Shown piece after piece: positions 1 through 7,576 of a stretch of 36,187 bases of DNA. Each line of letters opens with the position of its first letter. Within the stretch, counting starts at the first letter, position 1. Position numbers and translations under genes: made by a program. Location of the stretch: positions 1 to 36,187 of the forward strand of contig PHEH01000018.1 in the NCBI GenBank assembly GCA_002841155.1, written 5' to 3'. The notes under the pieces were generated by a model that was not told where the DNA came from, searched no databases, and saw only the letters and a list, made by a program, of their open reading frames with translations. The DNA comes from Alphaproteobacteria bacterium HGW-Alphaproteobacteria-18. GTDB taxonomy: Bacteria > Pseudomonadota > Alphaproteobacteria > Caulobacterales > Hyphomonadaceae.

Positions 1-19
1 AGGCCGGACGCCCCTTGCT

Positions 20-42
20 CCTCCCCTGCGAAGCGGGGGAGG
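20..42. repeat. Intergenic palindrome, probable dispersed repeat
   Basis: A perfect 7-bp inverted repeat (20-26 with 36-42) closes a purine-rich loop, and three further inner pairs including one G-T are possible. The run continues into GGTGGATCGCGCC and GAGACGGAGGGGG up to about 75. This style of sequence is common as a dispersed intergenic repeat in alphaproteobacteria. That comparison is from memory. No poly-T follows on either strand, so I do not call it a terminator. Confidence 0.45.
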
Positions 43-114
43 TGGATCGCGCCGCAGGCCCGAGACGGAGGGGGAAACGGCAAACACAAACGCCCCCCTG
101 CCATCCCCAGAAAC

Positions 115-145
115 AAAAAACCCCTCCGTCACCGGAGGGGTTTTT
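115..145 (-). terminator. Rho-independent terminator of the qmcA-nfeD operon
   Basis: A perfect 8-bp stem (CCCCTCCG at 121-128 with CGGAGGGG at 133-140) has a TCAC loop. On the minus strand it is followed by six T. On the plus strand it is also followed by five T, so it could work in both directions. It lies just past the stop of the NfeD gene. Confidence 0.85.
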
Positions 146-166
146 CATTTAGGCATACATCTCAGA

Positions 167-631
167 TCAGGCCTTGCGAACAATCGCCATGTTCGAGCTG
201 GTGTCTGAAACGATAATGGTATCTCCCGCCAGAATCGGCAGCTCGCCCGGAACCGCCTCAGCTCCCCACACCGTATCGCCAATCTTCACCTGGCCGGAGC
301 CCGCGGTGAAATCCCTGGTCGCCTGCCCATGCTGGCCGACAAGGCCGGCCATCCGCTTGTTCAGGGTCGGGTGCTCGGGCGGCGGTCCGCGCCGGGAAAG
401 GAACATCCGCCCGCCTGCCACAAGAATAATGGCGGCAATGCCAAACACCACAAGCTGCCCCTGCCAGCCGGCAACCCCGTCCGGCGCAAGCCCGGCAAAC
501 AGCGCGGTCCCCACAGCGGCAATTGAGATCATCAACAGGTCGAATGTCCCTGTCATCATCTCGATGCCGAAGAGGACGAGGGCAATGGCAACCCAGTGCC
601 ACCAGGTCATTTCAGTCAGCAGAAATTCCAT
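167..631 (-). CDS. NfeD-family membrane protein
   Basis: This 154-residue protein is the membrane partner of the SPFH protein encoded just upstream. NfeD/YbbJ proteins pair with stomatin-type proteins in membrane microdomains, and their exact role is still debated. Two to three hydrophobic segments occupy about residues 10-75. A soluble C-terminal part (about 85-154, with KIGDTVWGAEA) matches the OB-fold NfeD C-terminal domain. This is the short form, without the ClpP-like protease domain of long NfeD proteins. The start is supported by GAAGGAG a few bases upstream. The gene follows the SPFH gene after 31 bp on the same strand, and a strong terminator lies just downstream, so the two form an operon. 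Confidence 0.88.
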   Translation of the reverse strand: MEFLLTEMTWWHWVAIALVLFGIEMMTGTFDLLMISIAAVGTALFAGLAPDGVAGWQGQLVVFGIAAIILVAGGRMFLSRRGPPPEHPTLNKRMAGLVGQHGQATRDFTAGSGQVKIGDTVWGAEAVPGELPILAGDTIIVSDTSSNMAIVRKA

Positions 632-662
632 CAGGAGCCTCCTTCAGCAGGCGGATGAAAGA

Positions 663-1628
663 CTAATCTTCACGGCGGGTCGGCGGCACAGCGCTTTGCG
701 GGCGGGAAGCGGGCGCCGAATTCTTTGCCGCATCTGTCAGCCCCCGGATGCCCTCGATGGTGCCGAGGATAGAGGAGAACTCCGCCGGAATGATAACCGT
801 GCGCTGCTGCGGCGAGGTGGCGAGCTTCTCGAACGCGGCCACATAGGCCTGGCCCAGGAAGTAGTTGATCGCGTTCACGTCGCCCCTTGCGATGGCTTCA
901 GACACCATCGCGGTCGCCTTGGCCTCGGCCTCGGCTTCGCGCTCACGCGCTTCGGCGTCGCGGAAGGCGGCTTCCTTGCGGCCCTCGGCCTGCAGGATCT
1001 GCGCCTGCTTCTGGCCTTCGGCCTTGAGGATGGCAGACTGTTTCTCACCCTCGGCGGTGAGGATTTCAGCCCGCTTCAGACGCTCAGCCTTCATCTGCCG
1101 GGCCATCGCCTCGGTGATGTCGGCCGGGGGGGTGAGATCCTTTATTTCGATACGGGTGACCTTCACGCCCCAGGGCAGCGTCGCCGCATCAATCGTGCCC
1201 AGGAGGCGCGCATTGATCTCGTCGCGGTTGGACAGCACCTGATCAAGGTCCATCGAGCCGACCACGGTCCGGATATTGGTCATCGAAAGATTGCTGATGG
1301 CGTGGAGGAGGTTGTTGACTTCATAGGCCGCCTGCACCGCGTCGACCACCTGGATGAAAACGATGGCATCGCACGACACCATGGCATTGTCCTTGGTGAT
1401 CACTTCCTGCTGGGGCACGTCCAGCACGGTCTCCATCATGTTCATCTTCCGGCCGATCCGGTCGACGAACGGGGTGATGACCGACACCCCCGGCACCAGC
1501 GTGCGGGTGTAGCGGCCAAAGCGTTCCACGGTCCAGTTATGGCCCTGCGGCACGAATTTGAAAGCCGACACGATGCCGATCAGGCCAACAGCCCCGATCA
1601 GCAGGAATACGGCGAGAAAAATATCCAT
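663..1628 (-). CDS. qmcA: SPFH/band 7 (stomatin/QmcA-like) membrane protein
   Basis: A 321-residue protein with one N-terminal hydrophobic segment (about 3-24) followed by a band-7 domain. The stretch FVPQGHNWTVERFGRYTRTL and a later LPWGVKVTRIEIKDLTPP are typical of the stomatin/QmcA group. Residues about 180-245 form a charged, Ala/Glu/Lys-rich coiled coil built on imperfect repeats of AEGxKQ. The C-terminal tail is Pro/Ser-rich. SPFH proteins oligomerise at the membrane and organise microdomains. The ribosome site GAGAGGGACCC supports the start. It is followed by an NfeD gene, the same arrangement as qmcA-ybbJ in E. coli. The family is secure; the symbol rests on homology only. Confidence 0.88.
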   Translation of the reverse strand: MDIFLAVFLLIGAVGLIGIVSAFKFVPQGHNWTVERFGRYTRTLVPGVSVITPFVDRIGRKMNMMETVLDVPQQEVITKDNAMVSCDAIVFIQVVDAVQAAYEVNNLLHAISNLSMTNIRTVVGSMDLDQVLSNRDEINARLLGTIDAATLPWGVKVTRIEIKDLTPPADITEAMARQMKAERLKRAEILTAEGEKQSAILKAEGQKQAQILQAEGRKEAAFRDAEAREREAEAEAKATAMVSEAIARGDVNAINYFLGQAYVAAFEKLATSPQQRTVIIPAEFSSILGTIEGIRGLTDAAKNSAPASRPQSAVPPTRRED

Positions 1629-1693
1629 GGGTCCCTCTCCACGATGAGTACAGATTATGAATTGGGGAGAGTTTGCCGTTTTTCAATAAATCC

Positions 1694-1734
1694 ACAATGA
1701 AAATCGGCCCACCCCATCCTCGGAGCAGGCCGAT
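1694..1734 (-). terminator. Probable terminator of the peroxiredoxin gene
   Basis: A 7-bp inverted repeat (ATCGGCC at 1703-1709, GGCCGAT at 1728-1734) is followed on the minus strand by TTTCATTG. It lies 47 bp past the peroxiredoxin stop and would separate that gene from qmcA-nfeD. The loop is long (18 nt), so strength is uncertain. Confidence 0.5.
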
Positions 1735-1780
1735 CATCACTGTATTCGGTAAAGGGCGTTTAACAGCCCGCCCGATTAAC

Positions 1781-2263
1781 TCAGAGCTGGCCGAGCAGAT
1801 AGTCGGCGGCCGACACCTTGAACTCGCCGCCCGATTCCACGTTGAGCTCAGCCACAACGCCGTCCTTCACCAGCATGGAATAGCGCTGCGAGCGCTTGCC
1901 CATGCCAAAACCCGTGGCGTCGAGTTCCAGGCCAAGGGCCTGCGCAAACGCGCCATTGCCATCGGCCAGCATCCGCACAGCCTCTTCGGCATGCGAGGAT
2001 TTACCCCAGGCGCCCATGACGAACACATCATTCACCGAGGTGCAGACGATGTCGTCAACGCCCTTGGCCTTGAACTCGCCAGCCTTGTCGACATAGCCCG
2101 GCAGGTGGCGGGCCGAACAGGTCGGCGTATACGCACCCGGCACGGCGAACAGGGCGACCGTCTTGCCGCCGAACACCTGCGCGGTGGTCACGGGCTTTGG
2201 CCCATCCACGGTCATTTCCATAAAAGTCGCTTCTGGCAGCTTGTCGCCAACTTTGATCGCCAT
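1781..2263 (-). CDS. Peroxiredoxin, Prx5-like
   Basis: This is a 160-residue thiol peroxidase expected to reduce hydrogen and organic hydroperoxides in the cytoplasm. The active-site stretch VPGAYTPTCS puts the peroxidatic cysteine at residue 49. The Prx5 signature SVNDVFVMGAW follows at about 76-86, and a second cysteine at 74 might act in resolution. Length and motif order match bacterial Prx5 proteins, which use glutathione/glutaredoxin or thioredoxin as reductant. No fused glutaredoxin domain is present. GGAG lies upstream of the start. The gene sits 38 bp downstream of endonuclease V on the same strand and could be cotranscribed with it. Confidence 0.93.
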   Translation of the reverse strand: MAIKVGDKLPEATFMEMTVDGPKPVTTAQVFGGKTVALFAVPGAYTPTCSARHLPGYVDKAGEFKAKGVDDIVCTSVNDVFVMGAWGKSSHAEEAVRMLADGNGAFAQALGLELDATGFGMGKRSQRYSMLVKDGVVAELNVESGGEFKVSAADYLLGQL

Positions 2264-2301
2264 GGCAGTTTTCTCCTTGCTTGGTCAGTGGAAATAAGCC
2301 G

Positions 2302-2964
2302 CTAGGGGCCATCCCGCAATGCTTCCCCCACGAGACGATCGGCAATCCGTGTCGTTTCCGGCAGGCGGTAGCGCGGGGCCAGCCGCAGCACCCAGGCGCA
2401 TGCCGTATCCAGGCTCACCCGGTGACCGGTCGACACATAGACCGGCGCCACCCCGTCCCGCGTGCGCAGCACCGCGCCGATCTCCTCTCCCCGGTCCATC
2501 AGCGGCGCGCGGCTGCCGCGGCTTTCGCCTGGCGCCTCATGCTTGCCGGTCAGCCGTGTCTTGGCACAGCCAATCGTGGGCAGGCCCGTCCACACGCCCA
2601 GATGACAGGCCAGCCCAAAGCGGCGTGGATGGGCAATGCCCTGCCCGTCGCAGATGATCAGGTCAGGCTGAACTGCCAGCTTCTCCAGCGCCTCCAGCAC
2701 CGGCGGCAACTCCCGGAACGAGAACAGCCCCGGCACATAGGGAAAGGCCGGCCGCCCCAGCACGATCTGCACATCCATCACCTGCAATGTCACCGCGTCC
2801 AGCACCACGGCGGCGGCCGCCAGCCGATCACTGGCCGCATGATAGGACACATCCACCCCCGCCACGCGGTCGACCACGCCAAGCCGGTCCTCGCGCTCGA
2901 CCCTACCCGCCAGCTCCCGCTGAAGGGTGACGGCCTCTTTTGGTGTCAGATCCCAGGAATGCAT
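2302..2964 (-). CDS. nfi: Endonuclease V (deoxyinosine 3'-endonuclease)
   Basis: This repair nuclease cuts the second phosphodiester bond 3' of deoxyinosine, starting repair of deaminated adenine. I chose the ATG at 2964 because GAGGGG lies just upstream and the resulting 220 residues match the usual 220-230. A longer frame to 3039 adds 25 residues that look like read-through. Family landmarks are VAGVDVSY (Asp38), YVPGLFSFRELPP (Glu85), LIICDGQGIAHPRRFG (Asp106) and CHLGVWTGLPTIGCAK. Asp38, Glu85 and Asp106 are the expected metal-binding acidic residues. The gene is divergent from the TonB-dependent receptor. Confidence 0.92.
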   Translation of the reverse strand: MHSWDLTPKEAVTLQRELAGRVEREDRLGVVDRVAGVDVSYHAASDRLAAAAVVLDAVTLQVMDVQIVLGRPAFPYVPGLFSFRELPPVLEALEKLAVQPDLIICDGQGIAHPRRFGLACHLGVWTGLPTIGCAKTRLTGKHEAPGESRGSRAPLMDRGEEIGAVLRTRDGVAPVYVSTGHRVSLDTACAWVLRLAPRYRLPETTRIADRLVGEALRDGP

Positions 2965-3080
2965 GCCCCTCGGTAGAACACTGCGCCGCAGGATTGAAGA
3001 CCCCGCAGGCACCCGGCGCGGATTGTGCCTTCCGCGCAACGGACACCGGAATCCCCCGGAAAAATCTCACCAGAGATATT

Positions 3081-3099
3081 GCGAATGATTGTCATTTTC
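3081..3099 (+). promoter_or_regulatory. Fur-type iron box upstream of the TonB receptor
   Basis: The 19-bp site GCGAATGATTGTCATTTTC matches the classical Fur consensus GATAATGATAATCATTATC at 14 of 19 positions and is a near-palindrome centred on ATGATTGTCAT. It lies 50 bp before the receptor start. A weak promoter (TTGCGA at 3079) overlaps it, so binding would block transcription. Some alphaproteobacteria use other iron regulators, but this sequence fits Fur best. Confidence 0.75.
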
Positions 3100-3148
3100 G
3101 ATTATGGCGGTCAGGTTTTCTCCAGCCAGAAAGATCTCAGGAGCCCCC

Positions 3149-5281
3149 ATGAACAGATTTATCGGCGTCAGCGCCGCCGCCCTTCTGGCGATGACGGCCA
3201 CCGCCACCGCGCAGGAAAACGAGGCCCGCGCGGACGAAACCAAGGTTGAAGAGACCATCATCGTCACCGCCTCGCGCACCACCCTGCCGCCCTCTGCCCT
3301 GCCCAACACGATCCAGATCATCAGCGATCAGGAACTCTCGCTGCAGGCCCAGCTCACCGGATCGGCGGTTGATGTCGTCTCCACCCTGGTGCCTTCCTTC
3401 TCCCCCACGCGCGAGAAACTGTCAGGCGCAGGCGAATCCCTGCGCGGCCGCAAGCCGCTCTACCTGATCGACGGCGTGCCCCAGTCCAATCCGCTGCGCG
3501 ATGGCAGCCGCGAAGGACACACCATCGATCCCTTCTTCATTGACCGGGTGGAAGTGATCTTCGGCTCCAACGCCATTCAGGGCATCGGCGCCACCGGCGG
3601 CGTGGTGAACTATGTCACCACCCCGGCCCCCAAAGAGAGCGAGGGCTGGACCGGCAAGCTGATGGGCCAGATCTCCGCGGCAAACGAATTCCAGGGCGAT
3701 GGCTATACCTACCGCGCCGGCGCCCTCGCCGCGCGGGATTTCGGCCTCGTGGACGCGACCATCGGCATCGCCGCGCAGAAACGCGGCGCCTTCTACAGCG
3801 GCGATGCCCGCCGCATCGGCGTCGACGGCGCGCAGGGCGAGCTTCAGGATTCTGAAAGCCTGTCCTTCTTCGGCAAGGCGGGCATTGATCTTGGCGGCGC
3901 CCGCCGCCTGGAACTGATGGCCCAGCATTTCGAACTGGAAGGCGATGGCGACTATGTGCTCGTCAACGGTTCGCGCGCCACCAACACGCCGACGACCACC
4001 GTGCGCGGCACGCAGGAAGGCATCATCCCCACCAACAAGGTGCTCACCTCCTCGCTGACCTATACCGACCAGGATCTGATGGGCGGCACGCTGACCGGCC
4101 AGCTTTTCTATCAGGATTTCGAAGCCATCTATGGCGGCGGCTCGTTCGCTTCCTTCCAGGACCCGCGCATCGCCCCGGTTGGCACCCTCTTCGATCAGTC
4201 TGCGAACAATTCGGAAAAGAAAGGCCTGCGCGTTTCCTATGAGCGCGAGATGGACGCCGTACCGGGCCTGCGCGTGATGGGCGGCCTCGATGTGCTCAAT
4301 GACAAGACCTATCAGGAGCTGATCCTGACGGGCCGCAACTGGGTGCCGGAAACCGAGTTCACCTCCTACGCCCCCTTCATTCAGCTCAACCAGGCCCTCT
4401 GGAAGGAGCGCGTCCACCTCTCTGCCGGCCTGCGCCATGAGATGGCGACGTTGAAGGTCGACGATTATGAAACGCTCTATTCCTATGGCCCGCAACAGGT
4501 CGCCGGCGGCGAACCGGAATTCGAGAAAACCCTCTTCAATGTGGGCGCAACCGTTGAAGTCGTCGATGGCCTGACCGCCTACACCTCCTATGCCGAAGGC
4601 TTCACCATGGCCGATGTCGGCCGCATCCTGCGCGGCGTGGAAACCCCCGGCCAGGATGTCGACACCTTCCTGAACATCGAGCCGGTCATCTCCGACAATA
4701 CCGAGATCGGCCTCGAATGGCGGCGTGGCCCGCTCTCGGCATCGGCGGCCTATTTCTGGAGCAAGTCCGAACTCGGATCGATCCTTGTGCTGCGCAATGA
4801 CGTGTTCGAGGTGCAGCGCCGCCGCACCGAGATCGACGGCCTTGAACTCTCCGGCGCCTGGGAAACCCCGCTGGACGGCCTGCGTATCTCGGGCGGCTAT
4901 GCCATGCTCAACGGCCGCACCGACACGAATGATGACAACCGCGTCGACACCGATCTTGACGGCGCCAATATCAGCCCGGACCGGGTCAACCTCGCCGCCG
5001 ACTATTCGGCAGGCCCCTACTCCGTCCGTGTACAGACGCGGTCGTATCTTGACCGCAGCTTCGACGGCCTGCCCGCCAATACAGACTTTGACGGCTACAC
5101 GCTTGCCGACGCCTTCCTGCGCTATTCGGCAGGCTTCGGCGACCTCACGCTCTCCGCCTCAAACCTCTTCGACAAGCAATATGTCACCTATGACAGCCAA
5201 ACCGTTCAGCCCACGAGCAACACCCGCTTCTTTGCCGGGCGCGGCCGGGTGATCTCCCTCGCCTTCGAGAAGAAATTTTGA
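3149..5281 (+). CDS. TonB-dependent outer-membrane receptor, probably siderophore
   Basis: A 710-residue outer-membrane gated channel for active uptake driven by TonB-ExbB-ExbD. The ATG at 3149 is chosen because AGGAG lies at 3138-3142 and a clean signal peptide follows (MNRFIGVSAAALLAMTATAT, cleaved after the next Ala-Gln region). An upstream in-frame ATG would overlap the iron box. The stretch EETIIVTASRTTLPPSALP resembles a TonB-box/plug start. The plug runs to about residue 145 and contains LRGRKPLYLIDGVPQSNP and IFGSNAIQGIGATGGVVNYV. The rest is a beta-barrel ending SLAFEKKF, with the terminal Phe expected for barrel assembly. The Fur-type box and the overlapping PepSY gene point to ferric siderophore transport. 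The substrate cannot be read from the sequence. Confidence 0.92.
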   Translation: MNRFIGVSAAALLAMTATATAQENEARADETKVEETIIVTASRTTLPPSALPNTIQIISDQELSLQAQLTGSAVDVVSTLVPSFSPTREKLSGAGESLRGRKPLYLIDGVPQSNPLRDGSREGHTIDPFFIDRVEVIFGSNAIQGIGATGGVVNYVTTPAPKESEGWTGKLMGQISAANEFQGDGYTYRAGALAARDFGLVDATIGIAAQKRGAFYSGDARRIGVDGAQGELQDSESLSFFGKAGIDLGGARRLELMAQHFELEGDGDYVLVNGSRATNTPTTTVRGTQEGIIPTNKVLTSSLTYTDQDLMGGTLTGQLFYQDFEAIYGGGSFASFQDPRIAPVGTLFDQSANNSEKKGLRVSYEREMDAVPGLRVMGGLDVLNDKTYQELILTGRNWVPETEFTSYAPFIQLNQALWKERVHLSAGLRHEMATLKVDDYETLYSYGPQQVAGGEPEFEKTLFNVGATVEVVDGLTAYTSYAEGFTMADVGRILRGVETPGQDVDTFLNIEPVISDNTEIGLEWRRGPLSASAAYFWSKSELGSILVLRNDVFEVQRRRTEIDGLELSGAWETPLDGLRISGGYAMLNGRTDTNDDNRVDTDLDGANISPDRVNLAADYSAGPYSVRVQTRSYLDRSFDGLPANTDFDGYTLADAFLRYSAGFGDLTLSASNLFDKQYVTYDSQTVQPTSNTRFFAGRGRVISLAFEKKF

Positions 5282-5286
5282 GGCTG

Positions 5287-6357
5287 ATGCTATTCCTGAG
5301 GACGGCGCACGCCTGGGCGGGCGCCGTCCTGTCCCTCCTGATCGCCGTGCTGGGCCTGTCCGGGGCCCTGCTGGTGTTCAGGAAGGATTATCTGCGGGCT
5401 GTCTTTCCGCAGGCGCGCGAGCCCATCTCGCTCGCCCCGGAATCGCTCGGCCCCGTGATTGACCGGATCGAGGCGGCATATGGCCCTCAGGGGCTGCAAT
5501 ACGTCTCTCTCGGCGATCCTGACTTTGGCCTGCACAAGGCCGTGCTCCGCGATGGCGGCGGGGCGTATCTGGATGCGGGCGGTGAAACGGTCGCGCGCTG
5601 GACCAAAAACGGCCGGCCCGAAGAATGGCTGTTTGATCTCCACCATTACCTGCTCGCCGGAAACACCGGAAAGCTGATCGCCGGCGCTGCCGGGGGCGCG
5701 GCAATCCTGCTGGCGATCACCGGCCTCATCATCGTCTGGCCGACCTTGCGCATGTTCGCCTGGCGCATCTGGCCAAAGAGCGCCCTGCGCCGCGATCTCC
5801 TCGCCCAGCACCGCGACCTCGGCGTGATCTTCGCCCTGCCGATCCTCCTGATCGTCTTCACCGGCTTCTCCATGGTCTATTCCGGGCCCGTGCGCGCGGT
5901 ATTGAAGGCGGTCACCTTCACCCCCGCCGAGGCGCCTTCAGAACGCCCCGCCGCCGGCCCCGGCACCACCGACTGGACCGCCACCCTCACCGCCGCCCAG
6001 ACGGCCTTCCCCGGCGCGGTGCCCCGCCTTGCCAGCCCGCCGCGCGCCGAGGGCGCCCCCGCCTCCCTGCGCCTGCGCCAGCCTGGCGAGTGGCATCAGA
6101 ACGGGCGCACCTATGTGATGATGGACCCGGCCACCAACCGCCCCCTCGCCACCGAAGACGGCCGCGCCCTGCCGCGCGCCGACAGGGTGTTCAACGCGCT
6201 CTACCCCCTGCATTCCGCCGGGATAGGCGGGCGCCTCTATGATCTCCTCTCTTTCCTCACCGGCCTGGCGCTGGCCGTGCTGGGCCTGGCGGGCACCTGG
6301 ACCTTCCTGCGCAAGCCGAAACGCAAGCGGAAGAAAAAGCCGGCCCCCGCCCTCTGA
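5287..6357 (+). CDS. PepSY-associated transmembrane protein (iron-uptake linked)
   Basis: A 356-residue inner-membrane protein with about four transmembrane helices. The first (about 8-30) begins near FLRTAHAWAG. A second follows the motif FDLHHYLLAGNTGKL. A third follows HRDLGVIFALP, and a fourth lies near the C-terminus after LHSAGIGGRL. Histidines at helix edges recall heme-binding PepSY proteins of the PiuB/ferric-reductase type often encoded beside siderophore receptors. A periplasmic segment rich in Pro and Ala separates helices three and four. It probably helps reduce or release iron from the siderophore; this is inference from context. ATG 5287 is used here. A TTG at 5278 would overlap the receptor stop (TTGA) and suggest translational coupling. 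The tail is very basic. Confidence 0.82.
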   Translation: MLFLRTAHAWAGAVLSLLIAVLGLSGALLVFRKDYLRAVFPQAREPISLAPESLGPVIDRIEAAYGPQGLQYVSLGDPDFGLHKAVLRDGGGAYLDAGGETVARWTKNGRPEEWLFDLHHYLLAGNTGKLIAGAAGGAAILLAITGLIIVWPTLRMFAWRIWPKSALRRDLLAQHRDLGVIFALPILLIVFTGFSMVYSGPVRAVLKAVTFTPAEAPSERPAAGPGTTDWTATLTAAQTAFPGAVPRLASPPRAEGAPASLRLRQPGEWHQNGRTYVMMDPATNRPLATEDGRALPRADRVFNALYPLHSAGIGGRLYDLLSFLTGLALAVLGLAGTWTFLRKPKRKRKKKPAPAL

Positions 6358-6421
6358 CCCTCACCGATTTTTGCTTGCAAATGCCTGCCACCTGCCCCAG
6401 CCTCAATAGCCGGAGCACGAC

Positions 6422-6988
6422 ATGCAGATTGAAACGGACCTCACCGGCAAGCTGCTGATTGCCATGCCCGGCATCGGCGACCCGCGCTTCGAGCGCACGG
6501 TGATCCTGCTGTGTGCCCACACACCAGAATTCGCGATGGGCATCGTTCTCAACAGGCCGATGGAAGGTATCGACCTTCAGGAAGTCATCGATCAGATGGA
6601 CATCCCGCAGGATATGGACCTTGAGGGCATCACCATCCTGGAAGGCGGCCCCGTCGCCACCCAGCGCGGCTTTGTTCTGCACACAGATGACGTCATCTGT
6701 GAGGGCGCCACGATGGAGGTCGAAGACGAGCTCTGCATGACCGCCACACGGGAAATCCTCGCCGCCATTGCCTCGGCCGCGCCGCCGCGGAAATTCGTGA
6801 TGGCGCTCGGCTATGCCGGCTGGGGCGCTGGCCAGCTTGAACAGGAACTGGCGCAGAATGCCTGGCTCATCGGCGCTCCGGATTCCGATCTTGTCTTTGG
6901 CGATGCCTATGAACACAAATGGCGCCACGCGCTCACCCGTATGGGCGTCGATCTCTCGCGACTGCAATCAAACGCCGGCAACGCCTGA
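6422..6988 (+). CDS. YqgE/AlgH family protein (UPF0301)
   Basis: A 188-residue cytoplasmic protein of the YqgE/AlgH family. Typical marks are the opening TGKLLIAMPGIGDPRFERTV, then GIVLNRP, a GGPV segment, and GYAGWGAGQLEQE. The length matches the family. AlgH was linked genetically to alginate control in Pseudomonas, but the biochemical role of the family is not settled. A ribosome site (GGAG at 6412-6415) supports the start. The gene stands alone on this strand, 64 bp after the PepSY gene, and ends 5 bp before the convergent SUFU-domain gene. Confidence 0.92.
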   Translation: MQIETDLTGKLLIAMPGIGDPRFERTVILLCAHTPEFAMGIVLNRPMEGIDLQEVIDQMDIPQDMDLEGITILEGGPVATQRGFVLHTDDVICEGATMEVEDELCMTATREILAAIASAAPPRKFVMALGYAGWGAGQLEQELAQNAWLIGAPDSDLVFGDAYEHKWRHALTRMGVDLSRLQSNAGNA

Positions 6989-6993
6989 GGCGG

Positions 6994-7572
6994 TTACACC
7001 ACCGGCGGGCGCAGCAGGTCGAACACATCAGCGCCGGCCGCTTCCAGCTTTTCTTCGAGAACCTCAACGCCCTCTTCTTCGGCCAGCCGGAATTCCGAAT
7101 CCGAGATCGGAATGATCTGCAGCCAGACGGTCTTGCGGCCGTCCTGCTCGAACAGGCCGAATGCCTCGTCCCAGTAAAACGGATGCACCAGCAGAAGGTG
7201 CTGCATCTGGGTGCCTGGAAAGTAGGGCTGGATCACATCGGGTAGGATGGTGCCGAGCGCGATCGTCCACTCGCCCGCCTGCACTTCATGGGCAATGTCG
7301 GCCAGCATCTCCACGAAGGGCGTTTCGTCGGCATAAAGCGCCCCGCACAGCTCGACGCCAAAGCCCATGGCTTCCTCGTCGAGAACCAGTTCCCGGTCAC
7401 TGAGGCCAATGGTGGAACAGGAGAGATATTTTCCTTCCGGCGCGCCGGAGGAAACAAGCACGTTCACGGACAAGCCATCATGATAGGCCTGCGCCATCAC
7501 CTTGATCTCGCCGCCAAACGCTGCGGCCAGATAGTCCGCAATCGCGCGGTGTTCGGCTGGGGCCTGGCTCAT
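6994..7572 (-). CDS. Suppressor-of-fused (SUFU) domain protein
   Basis: A 192-residue soluble protein. The region HLLLVHPFYWDEAF, followed by VWLQIIPISDSEFRL and a LEEKLEAAGADVFDLLRPP tail, matches the bacterial SUFU-like domain (PF05076). Bacterial members include immunity proteins of polymorphic toxins and many stand-alone proteins of unknown function. No toxin gene is visible beside it, so immunity is not supported here. The gene starts 4 bp after the EAL gene stop and has GAAGGGAT inside that gene's end, so it is probably translated from the same mRNA. It is the last gene of the minus-strand run. The domain call is fairly secure; the function is unknown. Confidence 0.78.
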   Translation of the reverse strand: MSQAPAEHRAIADYLAAAFGGEIKVMAQAYHDGLSVNVLVSSGAPEGKYLSCSTIGLSDRELVLDEEAMGFGVELCGALYADETPFVEMLADIAHEVQAGEWTIALGTILPDVIQPYFPGTQMQHLLLVHPFYWDEAFGLFEQDGRKTVWLQIIPISDSEFRLAEEEGVEVLEEKLEAAGADVFDLLRPPVV

Positions 7573-7576
7573 CAGA

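Noticed and set aside
1010..1120. Repeated AEGxKQ codons in qmcA considered as a DNA tandem repeat
   Set aside because: This is explained by the coiled-coil protein sequence common to SPFH proteins.
174..1700. A 508-codon plus-strand frame over nfeD and qmcA
   Set aside because: It spans two well-supported minus-strand genes and the gap between them, with no ribosome site and no family resemblance.
6994..7572. SUFU protein as an immunity gene of a toxin system
   Set aside because: No toxin, secretion tag or polymorphic toxin cassette lies nearby; the neighbours are housekeeping genes.
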